Shown here: positions 23,204 through 35,149 of the stretch, piece after piece
How the letters are laid out: each line of letters starts with the position of its first letter
Position numbering within the stretch: the first letter of the stretch is position 1
DNA from: Poa pratensis
Taxonomy: Eukaryota; Streptophyta; Magnoliopsida; Poales; Poaceae
Length of the DNA stretch: 64,000 nucleotides
NCBI GenBank assembly: GCA_947311845.1
Contig: CAMZMU010000123.1
Span: 19,959,414-20,023,413 of the forward strand
Reading direction: 5' to 3'
Notes under the pieces: generated by a model
Told to the model about the DNA's origin: nothing
What the model saw: the letters and a program-made list of their open reading frames with translations, nothing else
Database searches by the model: none
Made by a program: the position numbers and the translations under genes

Positions 23204-25115
23204 GTAGCAAAATGCCCGTGCGTTGCAACGGGTATAAAGTACTACATGTATGTTGTCAGATTTCTCCAATGTAAAACTGAACTGAAATGTATATTTTCAG
23301 ACTTGGAATTGAATGGAAAGCAAATTGAACCATGCACAACTATGTCTAGATGTAGGCGCAGCCGCAGATGCATAATACCATGTACAAACTATGTGTCTAG
23401 ATGTAGGCGTTCATATGAACTGTGTGCATCTCCGGTTGCATCAGCCACAACACATTTGCACCTCCATCTTTTTCTCTAGGCGTGCAACTTGTTTTGACCG
23501 TGTTTTCACATTGCATTGATACAATTAGAACTTGGACTTGCAACATGAGCAGTTCGATGACCAGAACTTGAACTTGAACTTGGACTTGCATTGATACAGG
23601 TCGATGACCACTCTTCCCTTTCTGATGAAAATGGTAGCAAACCAAAACAAGATGCAGAACACCACATACAGCGACATGAGCAGTTCTTTCTCCCTGTCAG
23701 CTCTAGGTACTCATCGATACCATATAGGCACGCACGCAGCTACCTGACTGCCTCCGCAGCCGTGGCTGCTGTGCTGCAATGCCATCCTTTCTGACGGATA
23801 AGGGAGGCGGCACCGCTCGCTGGAGATCAATGGGCGGTGATAATGTTTCCAGCACAGCAACACCGGCGCCCCGGCGAACCCGTCCCCCGGACGAAAATCT
23901 CCTGCCAGCTACCGCGAGTCCCTGCGACCTGCGAGGCATGCGGCCACGCCTTCGGCCACTTCACCGCCGCTGCTGTCATGGCGCCGTCTGACTACGAGAG
24001 ATACAACTGCGACATGGGTCAGTGGGCGGTGGTTGTCTGCCACGAGGTTGCAGACCACCATCAAGGCCCTGCATCTGACCGGAGCACGCCGGCCCCGTCG
24101 GCGGATGCTCCTCGACAACATCTTCCCGGCGTCTCCGCGAGACCACGACAGACGCTGCGCCCGTATCTTTCCTGGTGTCCCTTGATGCAAATGCCGTGCT
24201 GTGGTACGATCTGACTCTCACCAACAGCTCCGCATCGTCTTTCCCTCCGCCGTGGTGAGCCGTCCGCGCGGCCTTTCTCGACTTCTTCAGCCCGCCGGGC
24301 GCCTCCAACCGCGCGCGCACGCCAAGTCATGCTCTAAGGCAGCGCCCCGCCGGCGATGCCGTCAACCGGTAGAACCTCCACACGCAAGGGATCCTCCGGC
24401 GCGGACGGTCCGCGTTCGTCCACTGCCTGAACGACGCAAGAATCAAACAAGATTCAGTTAGCCGATCGAGTAAGGTGACCACTGTGGAGATGACCACGAT
24501 TCACGACTCGCTGGCTCCCCTAACTGATACGGCTCTGCTCCCGTGTGCAGCCCTGCAAAAAAATCGTGGGGGGGAGGAAATCGAACTAAAATCAGCACGA
24601 CGAACTTGTGACCGCCGCCGCCGCCGTGGATAATGGAATCTCAGAGCAGTGCTTCCTCTCCACCGCCTTCGATCAACCGCCCATCGCAGCGAAGAGGCCT
24701 AATCAAATCCATCGCGCCGTTCGCCGCCAGAGGTCGTGGAGGGCGGGGAAGCGGCCTGAAATCGAGTGACCGGCGCAGATCCCCTCCGGAGGTCGTTGAG
24801 GAAGGGGAAGCGGCCTGAGATCGGGTGACCACCGCGAGCGGCAGGAGGACGCGGCGGCCGAGCTTGCCTCACCGCATCGACGATAGTTGAGGAGGAGCAG
24901 AGCGCGGCTCCAGGTCAACGACGTACAAGCACCGGACGCAGGCTCCCCGGGTCCTCTGTGCTTTCCCACGTGAGCGATGAGAACGATGGGCGATGGCAAT
25001 CGTTTTTCACTTAAGCGGTGGCAGAAGCTGTAATATCTCCGAACACCCAGGGGTAAAATCGGAACTTGAAAAAGACGTACCAACCATCACCTCTGGCTAT
25101 ATTATATAGTAGAGA
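23204..25115 (-). mobile_element. Helitron B, adjacent to Helitron A
   Basis: The minus-strand 5' end TCTCTACTATATAATATAGC is at 25115, and the flank T25116 is LTR sequence. The 3' hairpin (CCCGT...ACGGG type) is near 23212-23231. The 3' end reads CTAC instead of the expected CTRR, and about ten bases (TTATATATAT) separate it from Helitron A. The last 130 bp before each 5' end of A and B are clearly related, so both belong to one family. The interior is GC-rich with no recognised gene. Confidence 0.75.
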
Positions 25116-25188
25116 TAGATACGTTTGGGACGTATCAAGCATCCCCAAGCTTAGTTCCTACTCGTCCTCGAGTAGGTAAACGATAAAA

Positions 25189-26090
25189 TAGATCACGACT
25201 CATAATCGTGCTATCAGCTAGGTCTTCCGCGTCTCCCAGCGGCGGCGGCGGAAAAGCTTTTCCTGCTCCAATCTCCGGCGATTGTGCTGGGCCCCTCTCC
25301 TTCTGCTTGCCGCTCCGGCGGCAGGAGGGAGAGGGACCCCGTTTTTTGCATGGTACTTAGGGCTAGGAGTTTTCTGGCATGGCGCGTCGTTGGGGTGGTG
25401 GGAGCGGCGCCCGGGCAAATAAATCTGCCTCAACTCTTCTCCCACACCGGCGTTGTCCTTAATGGCGGCGTCTCGGAGTTGGTGGCACTGTGTGCTTGCC
25501 GATCTTTCAGATTGGTGGCTTTAGAGTTCATGGATGGTGTCGGCGAGGCGGCGGCGACGACTCCATCAGATGGTTTTTTCCTCCTGCTCTGTCCCCGTTG
25601 CTGCGGCGTTGTCTCCGGCGCCAAGGTGGAGCAGAGAGGATTCGTCCAGGAGTACGTGCAGACGGTGGTCTGCACTGGTGACAGCTGGAAGATGGTGCAC
25701 CTTGTGGTGGGTTCGTGGTTGAAGGCTGATGGTTCTGGTTCCCTACTCCGACATCGTCGTGCGTGGGTGCTAGTGCTGAAGTTCGATGGCGTGTCCGGGG
25801 ACATGCTGCCCCGGTCTGATTCTTTCAACGGCAATGGTTTGTCCTATGGCAAACTACATTGGAGGTCCGAAAAGCTGATGATCAGCGATGGAGCCGCGTC
25901 GAGCTCGGGTGAAGAGGTGATCTGTCTATTTTTTCCTTGGTGGCTGCTACGGTGGTGCCGAAAAAGATGGATAGGCGTTGGTTTGTCACATAGGTTTATC
26001 ATATCTTTCCAGATCTGTAAGATCGGTGTATACGTACTTTGTATCTCGCCTTTTATTTATCAATGAGAATCGTATTACCATGCAAAAAAA
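25189..26090 (+). mobile_element. Poly(A)-tailed GC-rich retroposon, 19-bp TSD
   Basis: The insertion is flanked by GAGTAGGTAAACGATAAAA at 25170-25188 and 26091-26109 and ends in seven A. A long duplication plus an A tail is the mark of target-primed reverse transcription by LINE machinery. The 902-bp body is GC-rich in its 5' half and AT-rich at the end (TTTATTTATCAATGAG). Reading frames such as 25284-26066 show no known domain. It could be a truncated LINE 3' end, a non-autonomous derivative or a retrocopied host transcript. Confidence 0.8.
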
Positions 26091-28476
26091 GAGTAGGTAA
26101 ACGATAAAACAAAATAATTTTTGAAGTGACATGCTACCATCATAATCTTGATCATATAATATTGTAAGGCACATGTTATGAATGAAGTGATGAAGTTATT
26201 GCTACATACAGTAAAATGATTCATTCTTCAAAGGAGTAGCAATGTACAAGATAGATTATGAAGTGATATCAAATACTCAATGTAAAGATGTTCAATGATA
26301 AATTCACAAAGTGTAACATAGAAGAAAGTACTATGGACCAAATGTATGCATAATGAAAAGTAAAAACATCCTATGGTGGTCATAGTGTACTTCTTATGAA
26401 AACTGAATATAAAAGGTGGACACTTTGGATAGATAAATAAGTAGAGGTAAAGCATGAATAAGTTTCATCAAACTTCCAAACACTTCTACTTAAGTTAATG
26501 CTTGCAATGTGGTAGTCATTGGTGTGGAGCTCTCATTACCCCTATCATAGCATCTTGAATGATTAATGTTTAAAGTGAAAGCAAATATGAGTGGTGTGCT
26601 TGACAATGTATTGGTTGAATGTCTCATGTCCCTTGAATACAAGTACCTACACCATGTGTTACTCACTTTGGTCCACAAAGTAAATTCAAATAAAGGTCAT
26701 TGCAAGTAATAATAGTATCATCAAGAACTGCACTGGGGTACCTCTTGCCCCTTGACATGAACAAGCCCATGTCAAAACAACAAGACAAACAGACAATGAA
26801 CAATCTCAGCACTCTTTTATTTACTATGGGTATAGCTTTTTATTATGAGGTGCATCACTGAATGAACATTGTGGTTATGCTGTAAATTTCCACCATGAAT
26901 GATGCATGGCTTAGATTAGCGGCCCAGGCATTTCTCTAACCATTTATACCAACTCTTTGAACTTACTAAGTATCCACATTCATTTCACCCATGATAGGCA
27001 TCCATAAACAAAAGTACATGACATCAACTAAATATAAATAAGTGCAATGTTGAAAGCTTACCATATGACAACACATATGGGCTAACTCCCAACCAAAACT
27101 ATTGTCAAGCCCACAACTTTATAATTTTAATCACAATGGTTCATGCTTATTAAATGCAATAAAAGTAAATTGTGCATCAAGTTCGTGAGAGCTTTTAACC
27201 AATTTTTCCCATGACAATCAATAACATAAGCATTTAAATTCTGAAATGTAGATAACACAATATAACATGATAAACATACTTGGAATAGCATAAAACTAAT
27301 AGCTAGATATGGTGGACTCACTGGAAAAACTTTGGTTGAAGGTGTTGGGAAACAAGCTTTTACTTGTTGTAATTTTTGGGCTAGCAATAGGGAGAAAGTT
27401 GACCATCTAAATGCATGCATAAGTGTCCATAGAACTAATCAATCCATGTTAAACCAAGTAAAGTTAAAATTCAACATCTAAACATGATAAAAGATAGCTC
27501 TTGACAACACACTTGCAAATTAACATTCATTCAAAGCACATGAATTATGCAACTATATGTATCTTTTAAAATCAACTCAAACATCCCTATCCCAATATAT
27601 TTAATAGCATCCAACATAATTCAACCCAAACTTCCAGCAGCTCTCTCATATATAAATGATAGTGGTGGTCTTATTAACAAACCGAAATAACAAAAGTAAA
27701 AAAAAAAATCAGACGCTCCAAGTTTATACGATAAAGTGCTTTGATCGAAAAACAGAAGTTAGACGTGTGCAAACCGAGAGTGTGTCGGTCTAGTGGGGTT
27801 GTCTTGACATCCCCAAGCTTATGGTGTTCACCATCCTTGGATAGCTCTTGGTGCAGCTCCTCTAATCCCTGTGAAAAAACTTCAAAACACCGTTTCTCCC
27901 ATTTCTTTTTCTGTGGGGCACATTAGTAGTGATAAACAAATAGATTTCTTGCTGCATATAATCCTTAGACAAAAATTCATATGGATGTCCAGAATATGTA
28001 TAATGTTGTATGACTACTCATAAACTCAATTGGATCCAAAAAGATTCATGTTAAAAGTTCTAAGCATGCATCAAACAAAATGGGACAGAATCTGTCCAAA
28101 AAACAGCAGCAGCAAAACGTATTTTTCTACCCTACTTAACTTTGTCGGAAAATTCCGAAAAAATTCATGCATACAGAGGATGAAAAGTTACCATTACACT
28201 TTAAATATGAGCTCATTCGGAGTTACAGAATAAGAATTAAAAATCATACCGTGCACAGATTCGTGCAGGAATAATATCCCCGAACGTTATAAGCAACTTC
28301 TTCATACCAAAATGAGTAAAACTTGGCACTTTATTAAAAATTCCAGAATCTAAACTAAACACTAAGTCTCTTGTTACAGCAAGAGGACACAAAGAAAATC
28401 AAAAATAAAAACAACCGGGTTGCCTCCCGTAAAGCGTTTTCTTTATAGCCATATAGCTAGGCTTCTTACTTGATGT

Positions 28477-29888
28477 TCATGAAGGTTGAAGCTCATGAGG
28501 GAACTTATACTTTGATGTATCCCTCTTCCTTGGAAAGTGTTCATGCATAATACCAGGGTCCCATGGTGTTCTCAAACCAATCAAAATAATAGTCAAGTTG
28601 AACCCTAGTTGAGAGAAAAACAAAACACAAAAGTAATAACAACGAAGTCTAACTTTCTTTCTATGCATTGACATTTTGTATATGAATGAATCACCATAAA
28701 TAGAAGTTTCCCAATGCATATTAACAATATTTACTTGCAGCATATAATTATTAGCATAAAGAGGGTTCTTATCGCCTCCTCTTTCATAATAGTTGCAAGT
28801 AGTAGAAATAAATTCAACCATATAACCACAAGAATCATTCAACTTAGATAATTTAGACACATAAAGAGGATTATTAAATTTATTATGGAATTCATTAACA
28901 TGCTTCCCTCTTTCAAAATAGTTAATAAGATCAATATTAAGTTTAATATCATGGTTGCAACAAAGATTTGGAACTAAAGGTAATTGCAAACCACATAAGT
29001 ATTTCTCAACATAAGCAAATTTCTCCTCTATGGTGTAATTAGGAGAATTTAAGAACAAAGTAGGACTCTCATGAGTAAGAGTACCATCACAAACAGCAAG
29101 TATATCATTTTTATCCTCACATAATTTAGTAACAACTAAACATGGAGGTTTATCAATAAGCATAGGACCATTATCTAAAGCATTATCATATAGCATATCT
29201 AAACCATACTCCTCATCATTTTTAAAATTATTATCAATAATGTTCTCATTAGGCATAGGTTGATAGTCCTCCTCATCATCAGAATCATAAAAGCAAAGTT
29301 TATCATCAACAAAATCTTGAGTGTTACTATCATTTGTTGAAGGTGAAGTTGGGAGATCCAACTCTTCATTCTCTAGTTGTTCATCATTTTCATCATCCTC
29401 TTGGGGTTGCACGGGCATCCCCAAGCTTAAGCTTTTGTCATCTTCTTCCTGCAAAATATTAGACCTTTCTTGGGCAGCTCTCTTCGTTGTGTCAACAACA
29501 TAGATATTTTCATCAAATTCAAGTATGCAGAGATCAAGGATATTGGCAATAAAAACTTTAAATTGAGAAGCTATAGGGCAGGTTTCATGTTCATTAATGA
29601 AGGTGTATAATTCATAGGCTGCCATAAAAATAACAAATTGCTCTACTTCTTCCATCCCTAAGTGAGCATAATTCCATGTATGATAAGTTGCAATAACATG
29701 TTCTCTATTGGAAGGGCATTGGAATTCAAAGTGTCTAAAGTATTTAGAGCAACAAGTTTCTTCCTTATGATAATTAAGCAGCACATTAGCAATTTTATTA
29801 GAAGCTCTATGTATTCTCCTAATCTTTTCCCTTCATTTGATTTTCTAAATTCAGCAGCCATCATTGCGTTTTCATAACAGTTTTCCAT
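28477..29888 (-). pseudogene. Gypsy-type element open reading frame of unknown function
   Basis: The likely start at 29888 reads MENCYENAMMAAEFRKSNEGK; the frame shifts near 29790 and continues for 435 aa from 29784 to 28477. The first third is rich in aromatic residues and cysteines (for example CCSKYFRHFEFQCPSN). The middle is strongly acidic (EEDDKSLS..., EDDENDEQLENEE, YDSDDEEDY). The last third contains ERGKHVNEFHNKFNNPLYVSKLSK and ends HELQPS. I see no zinc knuckle and no protease or polymerase motif. It looks like an accessory or gag-like frame of a Triticeae Gypsy-type element. The purine box at 29416-29429 lies within it and encodes LSLGMP. Confidence 0.55.
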
Positions 29889-29943
29889 TTTCTAATTTTT
29901 TTGGGTTTTTGATATAGAAAACTGAAAGTAAAACTAATGTCAC

Positions 29944-30372
29944 CGACGCCCCCCCCCCCCCCCCCCCCCCCACTCCGAACTACACATAGCCTTGCTATGA
30001 TATGCATGTATCTTCCTAATCTTCTATATCTATTAAATAGGAGCACCCCACTACATGATTTGTTTCAACATGCAAGCCTCCTACGTCACCGAAGTCATTT
30101 TCTGTTTAGTTGTACGCCATCTCAGCCCCGCCCCGTTTCTTCGGTCTGTTATAGTCCTGTTCCATCCATCTCGTGGGTTATGTTTCCATCCGTTTGGTCA
30201 AACTAGTCCGAACCATATATGCAGATCAGTCCACGTATAGCCAATTAATCCATGGGATCAATTGCGTGAACCAGCACCAAAAACATAAAGCCCATGTTTG
30301 CTTTTCCTCACGACCTTGCAGCCACCAGCCAAACGACAATCACTATAAAGAAGAAGAAACCCTTTGCAAAGG
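29944..30372. repeat. Host flank X, second copy, inside the element
   Basis: This repeats 20322-20738 with only a few differences, including a longer poly(C) tract (over 20 C) at its start. It ends AAAGG directly against the right LTR. In an ordinary insertion this position would hold the primer binding site and interior, not the outside flank. Confidence 0.88.
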
Positions 30373-30745
30373 TGATAACCCCCAAGAGCAGGGGATCACT
30401 GTAGCACCTCTCAATGTGAAAGTAAGGTATCGATCCGCAGGAGTAAGAAGGAAAAGTTATCTATTCCCTACAACTAAAGTGTCACAAGTTTTAGTTGATT
30501 ATGCACTAAACAAGTTTAAGGAACAAGAATGTTGATTTAATGGATGGGAATGTAACAAAACAAGAATGTAAAAGTGTCCAAATCCTCTTCAATGCAAGAG
30601 GACAAGACAAAGGTTTTCTCTTATAGGAACAATGGACATGGGTTCATGGGTTCACTTAATCCTCTCTCTCATCTACGGTGATTATCATGTTATAGATAAA
30701 GTACACACAATTGTCATGTTTTAATGGTAGCTTTTATAACGGCTA

Positions 30746-33057
30746 TCTCTTCTCTTATTACTACTACCTCCGATCCATATTAGTGGACACAACTTTGTCT
30801 AGATACACATGTATCTAGTCTAAATACTTAACTAGATACATATGAATTTAGACAAATCTATGCCCACTAATATGGATCGGAGGGAGTATATAATATCGTT
30901 AAAGGTGATGGTCGGCGGCGGTACGTCCAAACGTTATGCCCTCCCACCAATTCTCATATTACGCACTTATGCCACCGAACCGTTTTTCTCTGTTTTTTTC
31001 TTATCCTCACCCTGCGAGGCAGAGAGGGAGAGGGGATCCCGCACGGGGAGGCGGCCATGGAGGCACTGGCGTCGGCCGGGAGGATCTCGAGGTTCGGGAT
31101 CGAGTTGGGGACCGGGAGAGATGAGATGGAGCGAGCGATCCCGCGCGGGGAGGCGGCCATGGAGGCGCTGGCATCGGCCGGAGGAGCTCGAGGCTCGGGA
31201 TCGAGTTGGGGACAGGCCATGGCCGCCGCCGCTGCTCCTCCAGATACGGCGCTCCCCGCGGCTCTGCCAGATACGGCACTCCCCGCGGCCTACGGCTCCG
31301 GAGACGAAGACGAGGGGAAGAGGATCAGCGCGTATTTGGCGCCTCTCGGCAAAGGAAGGCTGCCCCCTCCACCGTCCCTGCGGGCTGCGGCTGCCGCGCC
31401 TGCATCCGCTTCATCCATGAAGAATGCCAAATCCCGTCCAAAATCCCCAAGATTAGATCGACTAATCCATTGCCGAACCCTTCGGATCTCTCAATTCAGA
31501 ATTTCAGACCACGGAGCCACAGATTACCGCACCAATTTCCGCAAATTTCAGAAGTTTGAGCACGCTGCACGACTCCGGGGATGACCCTAGCCGCGCCGAC
31601 GTGGAGCCGACAGGCGAGGAAAGGTGCCCAGTTGCTCTTCGCGGAGGAGTGGGCGGGCAAGGCATAGCCTGTCAACGATGAGGTGCCCCACGGCATGAGA
31701 GGAAGGGTAGCGGCCGGCCGTTCCTTTGGGCGCGACATCATGGCCTTCTGCCGTCGAACGCTGCTTCCTCGGCTAGCTGTGCTGCTGCGCTTTAGCTGCT
31801 AGCTTTTTTTAGCTAACTCTGGCCCTCCGCTTGCTGTGGTGTAGCCTGATGTAAGTTGCTGCTTGCTGTAGGCGTCGTTCTCGCGTGCAACGACGAACGG
31901 CGAGATGAGCATTAGCAGCCAGGTAGCAGTGAAACAATTTTTTAATTCACACTTTGAAATTGAGGTGCAAAAACGAAGGATACTGATTCTTACGGAGGGT
32001 TCAGATTGCTTGACTGAGAGGAACGTGCCATTTCTGGAAGGGCTTGCTGACGGATACAAATCAAGCTGGGAGATTCATTTATGGTGTGAGCTTGCTAAAA
32101 CAATCATTCGTGCATGATTGCATTAGCACAAAATCTTGTGGTTCCTTTGTCTGAACACTTGTAAGTTGGGCTTTACTTGATTTACACAAATTAAGGATGG
32201 ATTATGAAATCATTTAAGTGTTGCCATATTTCACGAGACTTCAGTTCACATATGTAGCAGAGCTATCCCACATGTATGCTTGATTTTGGTTGAAATGGTT
32301 TCAGTGTGTTCGGCTGTGATTTTATTACCTATTATGAAAATCCTTAGCTCTGCATTGTGTGTTATGGTGTGAAGAAGTTGCATGGTTTTTGAAGCTCCAG
32401 ACTATTTTATGCATAAGTGACGCTTCAAGTGATGAAATGGGCTGACATGATGGTTTAAACAACTATTCTTGCTTTTTGTGATACAAATCACCAAGTGGAT
32501 TTTGTCCAAGATCTTTTATTATCTGAACATCTGTTATTATGAGAATATGCAAGAAACATGCCCGTAAAACATACAAGTGAATACCGTAAAATACCGTAAA
32601 TTTTAACAGTGGGGAGTTATTAACAAGTTATTATGCAAGTGAATACCGTAAAATGGTTTTTCCCTTTTGCGTGTGGGAAGACCGTAACAGGCCATCCGAC
32701 GCAAGGAGGGAGTGACAACAACGGAAGTGGTATATCGGTCTCAGATTAGTATCAAGGCAACATAAAAGATTAAATGAGACAACATCTTAGAAATGGGACC
32801 AAATCTTGAAAGATGTTAGAGATGAATGAATAGTAATCATTTTTTTTTTGTGTTTCCCGGATGGATAGTTTTGGTGGATCCGGATATCAGCAACCAAACA
32901 ATCTTGGAGAGTACAACACGACGATATACCAAATAGTGTTCTTGCTGAAGCACTAGGTAGAGGAGGCAGTAACGGCACATCTGACCGCAGAACGCGCGCA
33001 GCGTCTTTGTGACGTCGATTTTTTTCTCCCGGTGCAACGCACGGGCATTTCCCCTAG
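30746..33057 (+). mobile_element. Helitron C
   Basis: It starts TCTCTTCTCTTATTAC at 30746 and ends CCCCTAG at 33057. A hairpin CCCGGTGC-AAC-GCACGGG at 33028-33045 lies about 12 bases before the end. It lies between A and T in GGCTA^TATGTCC; the empty site is preserved in the left LTR at about 21110. There is no Rep/helicase. A Stowaway MITE lies near the 5' end. A GC-rich frame at 31057-31584 includes a 102-bp tandem duplication, and a small frame at 31905-32117 ends in a stop. Neither is recognised, but both could be captured gene pieces. Confidence 0.88.
30764..30886. mobile_element. Stowaway-type MITE inside Helitron C
   Basis: The 123-bp palindromic element begins CTACCTCCGATCCATATTAG and ends in its imperfect reverse complement (GGATCGGAGGGAG), flanked by TA on both sides. 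The ends and TA target site are those of Tc1/Mariner-class Stowaway MITEs. Confidence 0.85.
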
Positions 33058-34300
33058 TATGTCCTAAAACACATAGTTGAAAGAAGTACTCATTTGTGTT
33101 GCTAGGTCACCCTCGTAAGGCTAGCGTGGTTGCTCTCACTCCCACATCATACTCTTCCTTTTTACCCCCAAATAAAGGATGTTGGGCTGTATTTCACATG
33201 TCACTCAATACATATGCTGTTGTCACATCGGCCATCCCGTACCTACATACATCATACTTCATAATGGACAATATTCTAAATACTAGTGCAATGATTCATA
33301 TTTCGTGTGCATGACCACATCTCTCTCATCTATCCACACTTGGTGGTGTCAATCACCTCATGACAAGGATAAACAAGGCATTATGCATAAATCAAACCAT
33401 CACATGTATCATAGAATATCTCCAAAGTATGACAAATCATAAAAGCTCCAACACAACGGTAAATGTATAACAAATCATCTCATACCACAATATCCACCAT
33501 AAGAATTACATAGATAGATCCATACTTATGCAAAGCACATCATATGGACTCCAACAATGATCATACATAGAGAGATTAGATCAAGTTACCACCACAAACC
33601 CAAAGTCCAGGGGATGGACTACTCCCCCTTCATCATGGAGACGGTGGAGAAGTCGTTGGAGAAGATGGAGAGGTTGATGAAGAGGTGCAGCCCGGAGTGG
33701 AGGCGGCGACCCGCAGCAGCCCACGGCGGCGGCGGCCCTTGGGGGCGGCGGCGGCTGCCCTTGGTGATGAGGAAGGTGTGGAGGAGGTTCTCCTCCCCCA
33801 GACGGCTGCCTGGGAGGAGGAAAATTCGTGGTCTTGTGTGCCTCTCACGACCTAGGGTTTCCTTCTTTATAAGGACTCTCGGATTTCCGTCACCCCCTTT
33901 TAGGGTTCCACCAGAACGGGCCTACAGGCCGCGTCCGAACTCCAATTGGGCTGATCTCGGGCTTAAAATCTTCGTATGGAAAATTGTGACAACTTTCTCT
34001 TTAATTTGATTTCCATTGGACGCCATCTTTGAGGGTCAAACTGACAATCTCCGTAAAAAGTTTTCAGACAAATTTCAGGAAAGTCCCAATTTGACTCCAA
34101 CAAAGTTTCCTTTTGTATTTTTGATAATTCCTACACAACAAATAGGAAAACAAGAAGATTTTGCACTTTGTCAACTATTAGTAGGTTATTCTAATAAATA
34201 TCATAATATGATATAAAGTGTATATAAAACATGTGCCAATTGACATAAAACATGCATGGAACATCAAAAATTATAGATACGTTTGGGACGTATCAAAAGG

Positions 34301-34632
34301 TCACCGCACGCTCGGTCTCGCCGCGACAAGTGTTGCCTTCTGCTTCACGCGGTCCCACACGGTTGCTTGCATGTCCGTCAAGTGTCACAAACATAATAAA
34401 AGTGGGTACGAGGCTGAGAGAGAAATGAATATAGAAGGTGGGAGTGCAGTTTTTCCCCTTTTATTTTTGAAAACAGAAGTTTCAAAATAAAATATCTTGA
34501 GTACCGTTAACCTAAATTACGAATCGTTTTCGCTTTTTGATCTCTTCAAATAACTAGATCCCATGTGATAGGTTTTGACGAACTTTTGTTTGGTACTCTC
34601 TGTTCTGTATGCCTTGTACTTTCTGTTCTATA
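34301..34632. other. Right flank of the second Gypsy-type element
   Basis: This continues the original locus after AAAGG. No gene is recognised. The end (about 34590-34632) is a GTACTCTCTGTTCTGTATG-like low-complexity tract that continues beyond Helitron D at 38228. Confidence 0.5.
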
Positions 34633-35149
34633 CTAGTTCAATGCCCGTGCGTTGCCACGGACATGTAAATTTGTTTTCGATTTGAATATGTAAACATAAC
34701 GCACATAAAATTTAAATGACAATACCATCCAACTGAGAGAAGGAGCATGAAGTTCGGGCTATTTCAAGGTACAATCGTGATATTTTTTATCATTGCTTTT
34801 GTCATCCTTTCTCCTTTGGCAGCAACCTCTCAACTTCACTTTTTTTTACCAGTGTGCTTAATAGTTACCTCACTCCAACAATGATGTGACTATACCCCCC
34901 CTCTCCACCCCTTCTCCCGCTCCGTCGCCTTCAACCTATTTCGACATTGCACGGTGATTGTGCTTTGTTGTCAGCACACTCCAAAAACACGAGCATTGAA
35001 CTTCTTAGTCACACCTTATCCAATGTGCACCGAGGTGCTTTTCCAACTCTAGCAAATTGGGTACTCCTGTGTTGTTACGGAGCATCACAAAGATACATAA
35101 AGACATTGATTTTGTGGAATGACATTCTATTTTGTTGTCAGAGCTAGAG

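Larger units (their letters stand above)
20739..25137 (-). repeat. Left (3') LTR of the second Gypsy-type element, split by Helitrons
   Basis: LTR sequence covers 20739-22302 and 25116-25137; together they make about 1,586 bp. The interruption lies inside AAAATTA^TAGATACG, which is uninterrupted at about 34268-34280 in the right LTR. The border with the interior is the purine box AGCATCCCCAAGC (plus strand) at 25138. Confidence 0.88.
25138..29943 (-). other. Interior of the second Gypsy-type element
   Basis: Mostly AT-rich, untranslated sequence on the minus strand. It begins at the 3' side with the purine box (plus-strand CATCCCCAAGCTTA, 25140-25153). The same box occurs at 27808-27821 and 29416-29429. 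It carries one open reading frame (28477-29888) and one poly(A)-tailed retroposon (25189-26090). No reverse transcriptase, integrase or protease motif is present. It stops abruptly at about 29943, where the copied flank X begins. Confidence 0.7.
20739..34295 (-). mobile_element. Second Gypsy-type element, rearranged, with target duplication AAAGG
   Basis: The outer LTR ends are TGATAACCCCC at 20739 and GACGTATCA at 34295, flanked by AAAGG at 20734-20738 and 34296-34300. The left LTR is 20739-25137 with two Helitrons in it. The interior is 25138 to about 29943. Then comes a copy of the host flank X with its own AAAGG, and the right LTR at 30373-34295 with one Helitron in it. No primer binding site lies next to the right LTR, where one is expected. 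The LTRs share long blocks with the first Gypsy-type element, including the stretch around CGGGCCTACAGGCCGCGTCC, so the two families are related. Confidence 0.8.
30373..34295 (-). repeat. Right LTR of the second Gypsy-type element, reads as a solo LTR
   Basis: LTR sequence covers 30373-30745 and 33058-34295 (about 1,611 bp), nearly identical to the left LTR apart from small indels such as a repeated GGGTTCAT near 30640. It has AAAGG on both sides (30368-30372 and 34296-34300) and flank X on its left, so on its own it has the structure of a solo LTR. Confidence 0.85.

Noticed and set aside
25284..26066. 260-aa frame as a host gene
   Set aside because: It lies wholly inside a poly(A)-tailed insertion with a 19-bp target duplication and shows no known domain.
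29950..29972. Poly(C) run as an assembly gap filler
   Set aside because: A shorter run occurs at the same place in the other copy of flank X (about 20327), so it is a real homopolymer, though its length is unreliable.
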